This document shows positions 60,655-64,000 of a DNA stretch of 64,000 nucleotides, piece after piece; within the stretch, counting starts at the first letter, position 1; every line of letters begins with the position of its first letter. The notes under the pieces were generated by a model. That model had not been told where the DNA came from. It saw only the letters and a list, made by a program, of their open reading frames with translations, and did no database searches. Origin of the DNA: Aegilops tauschii subsp. strangulata (lineage: Eukaryota > Streptophyta > Magnoliopsida > Poales > Poaceae); NCBI RefSeq assembly GCF_002575655.3, contig NC_053037.3, positions 207,304,243-207,368,242 on the forward strand, in the 5' to 3' direction. A program made the position numbers and the translations under genes.

Positions 60655-61612
60655 CTTTAGGCAAAGCGATCTATGGTCTCAACAAGCCCCGATAGCATCG
60701 GTTTTTGAAGTTCAGCACAGTGGTTATGTTATCCAGGCAGGGTTTGCTCGGAGTGATCATGATTCGGCCATGTTCGTATCAGTTTATCCTCGAGGACGTG
60801 CTATTCTGTTGTTGTATGTTGATGATATCAAACTGACTGGTGATTACTCCGTTACCATATCGCTGATCAAGTGTCGCCTTCATTAATTATTTGCTATGAA
60901 GGCGCTGACGCGCCCTAAGCCTTTTCTTGGCTTGGAGGTCGCACATTCTCCTCGTGGATATTTGGTATCTCAGATCAAATAACGTCATGACTTGATCACT
61001 CGAGCTCAACTCAATGATGAGAAGACTGTTGACACTCCCTTGGAGCTTTACGTTAAACTCCGTCCGACTGATGGCTCACCATTATCTGATCCGACGCAGT
61101 ACAGACAGTAGGTCGGCAATTTGGTTTATCTGACGATCTCTTGCCCATATGGCTTTTCCTAAGAAAGTCAGCCTTTCATGGCTGCCCCCCGGTCAGTTCA
61201 CTTTGCAGCAGTTCATCGGATTCTTAGATATATTCGAGGTACCTTTTCTCGAGCCGTCCTTTTTCCGTCATCATCTTCTTTAGAGTTGCGTGCAACTACT
61301 GATGCCGATTGGGCCTTCAGATAGGTGCTCAACTACAAGCTTATCTATTTTATGGGGAGACGAGACACTATCTTGGATGAGATAAAAGCAATAGACAGTT
61401 GCTCCTTCCACTGCCGAAGCGGAGTACCGTGCCATGGCACACTACTAGATAGATTGTATGGCTCCGTTGGTGACTTTCTGATCGCGGGTTTCATTTGAAA
61501 AACCCCAATGCCATTCATCTTGCGTCAAATCCGGTCTTTCATGCAAGAGTTTCATTTTTGGCCGCTACTACGTTCGTCGAAAACTTCTTGATGGCACCAT
61601 CATCTCATTACC
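60655..61612 (+). pseudogene. Decayed Copia pol: reverse transcriptase and RNase H
   Basis: The plus strand reads KAIYGLNKPR (Copia KALYGLKQAPR), AGFARSDHDSAMFV, LLLYVDDIKLTGD with the catalytic YVDD intact, then FLGLEVAHSPRGYLVSQIK, VGNLVYLTISCP, a RILRYIRGT block, DADWAF, STAEAEYRAMAH (RNase H) and a HLASNPVFHAR block near the pol end. Several stops and shifts break it. The order is colinear with Copia pol, so one continuous piece of about 950 bases was captured. Confidence 0.82.
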
Positions 61613-62020
61613 TTATTTTTTCCCTTCGACTTCGGCTATGACCAATGCCCCACCTAGATGAATAGGCGTAACAAAGCTACCTGAAAAAGGCAAGGTGCAC
61701 CTTAGATTGAAATCGACAAATTGCGTTTTGCCAGATGGATTCTTTAGAAATATTCCCGGATAAAGTTCAGTATAATATTTAGTTAGAATCTAAATAAAGG
61801 CGCATACGTGGGCGGGCAGGGGCCCCCACTACTTCTTCATTCAGGGGGGCTAGCCTCATGACTTCCCACTGGGCGAGGGGTGCACCTAACCCACCTACTC
61901 ACTCATCAATTACGGTGTTCAGCTGACTTGCACAGAAAGACCCCTATTGTTTAGTAATTTGGCGCCCCATCTTTTGATTGACTGTTGTCAACTAATCTTT
62001 TCAATGTTCAATTCTACTCT
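61613..62020 (+). other. 5-prime flank of nad4
   Basis: The sequence shows mitochondrial-type leader with no frame of its own. A promoter cannot be assigned. Confidence 0.45.
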
Positions 62021-62481
62021 ATGTTAGAACATTTATGTGAATGCTATTTCGATCTAAGTGTTCCTATTCTCTGTCCCGTGCTAGGAAGCATTACTCCTCT
62101 TTTCATTCCAAATTCTTCAATAAGACCGATACGATTGATTGGTCTGTGCGTTTCTCTTATTACTTTTTTGTATCCCCCTGTTCCTCGGATACAATTCGAT
62201 CCTTCTACGGCCAAATCTCAATTTGTGGAAAGCCTTCGATGGCTTCCTTATGAAAACATCCATTTGTATATGGGTATAGACGGTCTTTCATTATTCTTCA
62301 TGATATTGACCACATTTCTGATCCCTATTTGCATTTCAGTGGGTTGGTCTGGTATGAGAAGTTTTGGGAAAGAGTATATTACAGCATTTCTAATTCGTGA
62401 ATTTCTAATGATCGCCGTGTCCTGCATGCTGGATCCTCTACTATTCTATGTTCTTTCCGAAAGCGTGCCAATCCCTATGTT
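62021..62481 (+). CDS. nad4: nad4 exon 1 (NADH dehydrogenase subunit 4), mitochondrial origin
   Basis: Nad4 is a membrane subunit of respiratory complex I, an antiporter-like proton-pumping arm component. The start ATG at 62021 opens MLEHLCECYF and the exon runs 461 bases, the size known for exon 1 in wheat-type nad4. The protein shows hydrophobic helices and the conserved YMGIDGLSLFF block. Several codons give Pro, Ser or Arg where the protein has Leu, Phe or Cys (for example the Pro in ESVPIPM), as expected of genomic sequence before C-to-U editing. The exon ends after ATG TT, two bases into a codon, directly before a group II gtgcg start. An upstream in-frame extension from 61985 is not used in the family. 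Exon 1 has no break; exon 2 does. Confidence 0.9.
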
Positions 62482-63505
62482 GTGCGGAGCTGAGCATCTT
62501 CTATTCGCTGGGATCAAGCTTTTCCTCTGCAGGGGCCTTCTGCAGTAAAACCCCTACGGGCGGTCCCCCGTTGTCGTAAAGTAGTAAAGGTCCCCGCGAA
62601 GCTTTCGGGAAGAGGGGTAGTCTTGTGCGTAAGCATAGCATTTCTGGTCGAACCACCGAACCACACATCTTTTTTTGGTGGGAGGGTACTCCGAGTAGTG
62701 GGTACCTCGTAGGACCTCGACCCGCCTACTCAGGTCTTGGATGGATATGCAGGAAGGGGTGCTCCTAGGTGTGTGTAGGGGGTGTGTTTGTTCGCGAGAA
62801 TGAATTCCTCGTCAAGTCAGGGGGGGTGTGGACACACTTGCGCGAATTCGGGTAACGGCTACAAGGGATAAAAATAAAGGAAACTGTACCCGACCAGGGA
62901 TGGACGTAAACTCGTAAGCTACCGAGGGTAGGGATAATCGTCCAGGTCTTATTAAAAAAAAAGCCACCCCGCCACTGCAGGCAGGTTAGTTCCTCTGTCG
63001 TTGCCGGAGAGTTCTTGGCGAAGAGACCTTAGGACAAGTTGCTAAAACAAACGGAAGGGGAGGATCGACCCGTTCAGTAGAATTCCGAAGAAAGACTGTT
63101 GGCAGCAGGTGGAGACATTTCTTTGGCCCCCTTCCAAATAAATGCGGGCAGGGTAGAGCTCGGCAGAGGGTTCGAGAATAGGGTAGGGTTTTTTACGGTC
63201 GGGTCCCCTACCACTAGTCCGGCTAGCCTTCTTTCGGGCAGGAAGCAGGCCTAAACGACGGGCAGGCATCTCCCGCTATGCAAGCAGCATTGTTCGCCAC
63301 CACCCGAGAAGCAAAAGATTCGAGAGTCAAGGCGGAAAAGACAAGCATAGTGGTCTAATGACAAGGGCCGACGACGGAAGCTCGGGACGGAGCCGTATGA
63401 TGCGGAAGTCTCACGTACGGTTCCCTGAGAAGGGAGTGGCTAACCACTGGAGCTTCGACCAACTACCGCCGGTCAATTCCGCTTTGGGGCCACCCCTGAC
63501 TCTAC
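62482..63505 (+). other. nad4: nad4 intron 1, group II intron
   Basis: The intron is 1024 bases long, starts gtgcg and ends ctctac, both standard for group II introns. Domain V is recognisable near the 3-prime end. There is no maturase frame inside. Conserved borders restore the reading frame between the exons. Confidence 0.85.
63390..63423 (+). ncRNA. Domain V hairpin of the nad4 group II intron
   Basis: The 34-base hairpin begins gagccgtatgatgcggaagt and ends tacggttc. The eight-base arms gagccgta and tacggttc pair completely, allowing one G-U, and the AGC catalytic triad lies at positions 2-4. It sits 82 bases before the intron end, leaving room for domain VI. Confidence 0.85.
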
Positions 63506-64000
63506 CATCATTATAGGGGTATGGGGTTCGAGACAAAGAAAGATCAAGGCAGCATATCAGTTTTTCCTATATACTTTACTTGGATCCGTTTTTATGCTAT
63601 TAGCTATTCTGTTGATTCTTCTCCAAACAGGAACCACCGATTTACAAATTTTATTAACCACTGAATTTAGTGAGCGGCGCCAAATCCTTCTATGGATTGC
63701 TTTTTTCGCCTCTTTTGCCGTCAAAGTGCCTATGGTACCAGTTCATATTTGGTTACCCGAAGCCCATGTAGAGGCACCTACGGCTGGATCCGTCATCTTG
63801 GCTGGAATTCTTTTAAAATTGGGAACCTACGGGTTTTTAAGATTTTCAATACCCATGTTTCCCGAAGCGACACTTTGTTTCACTCCTTTCATTTATACTC
63901 TAAGCGCGATTGCTATAATATATACTTCCTTGACCACTTTAAGACAGATCGATCTTAAGAAGATCATTGCCTACTCCTGAGTAGCCCATATGAATTTGGT
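63506..64000 (+). pseudogene. nad4: nad4 exon 2, partial, with an in-frame stop
   Basis: Exon 2 begins with the base that completes the codon split at 62481 (then [12 protein letters not shown]). It runs cleanly through conserved Nad4 sequence, including [17 protein letters not shown] with the charged residues of the antiporter core, to LKKIIAYS. There a tga at 63978-63980 stands where the family has Ser; translation then continues as VAHMNLV to the window end. C-to-U editing cannot remove this stop. The exon is expected to run about 20 bases beyond the window. The stop suggests a non-functional nuclear copy, or a sequencing error. Confidence 0.85.

Larger units (their letters stand above)
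49427..64000 (+). other. Mitochondrial-type DNA, probable nuclear insertion
   Basis: The segment carries nad4 with correct exon borders and an intact-looking group II intron, in unedited form, so its source is mitochondrial DNA rather than a processed RNA. The left border at 49426/49427 is sharp: LTR homology stops after tccata. An in-frame stop in nad4 exon 2 speaks against an active mitochondrial copy. It also contains decayed nuclear-type retroelement fragments, which plant mitochondrial genomes commonly hold. I found no tRNA or rRNA gene in it. An assembly join between nuclear and mitochondrial DNA is the main alternative. Confidence 0.65.

Noticed and set aside
49427..62020. tRNA genes or further mitochondrial protein genes
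   Set aside because: I looked for tRNA T-loop patterns and for known mitochondrial proteins on both strands and found none I could support.
61985..62020. Upstream in-frame start for nad4
   Set aside because: The family starts at the ATG at 62021 and the extra 12 residues are not conserved.

Overview
The window looks like nuclear DNA of a large-genome grass, most likely a wheat relative (Triticeae). It holds no convincing single-copy nuclear gene. Positions 1-49426 are nested transposable elements. Positions 49427-64000 are mitochondrial-type DNA that contains the first exon, first group II intron and most of the second exon of nad4. The grass assignment rests on the style of the nested Gypsy elements, a CACTA-type end, a repeat-rich B3-like protein and unedited plant mitochondrial nad4; it is inference, not a database match.

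Region 1 (1-6116) carries diverged subterminal-type repeats, a small B3-domain-like gene on the minus strand (1516-2184), a Gypsy-type LTR (2810-3983) and the end of a CACTA-type transposon (terminus at 5063) that abuts a minus-strand LTR ending at 6116. Region 2 (6117-10319 and 24374-25123) holds the decayed antisense gene of that minus-strand element (putative gypsy-type transposon domain plus coiled coil) and parts of a second minus-strand LTR element with its own truncated antisense gene. Region 3 (10325-24368) is a complete, young 14-kb chromovirus-type Gypsy element with 4.2-kb LTRs, a 5-bp target duplication (gtctt), gag, protease, reverse transcriptase, RNase H, integrase and chromodomain, broken by two frameshifts.

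Region 4 (25124-48589) is an older chromovirus-like element. Its inside is almost unreadable, and its right side has grown into a tandem array of four LTR units, three of which share one internal deletion. The last unit is interrupted by a complete non-coding LTR element (40970-47739; target duplication ggtac/ggtat). An inverted LTR piece (48590-49426) closes the array and touches the mitochondrial DNA.

Region 5 (49427-64000) is mitochondrial-type DNA sprinkled with decayed LINE, Gypsy and Copia fragments, ending in nad4. Exon 2 of nad4 has an in-frame stop, which together with the flanking nuclear repeats suggests a nuclear insertion of mitochondrial DNA (NUMT), although an assembly join cannot be excluded from the sequence alone. 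The elements form a clear nesting order: the 14-kb element and the array element both sit inside one older minus-strand element, and the non-coding element sits inside the array.
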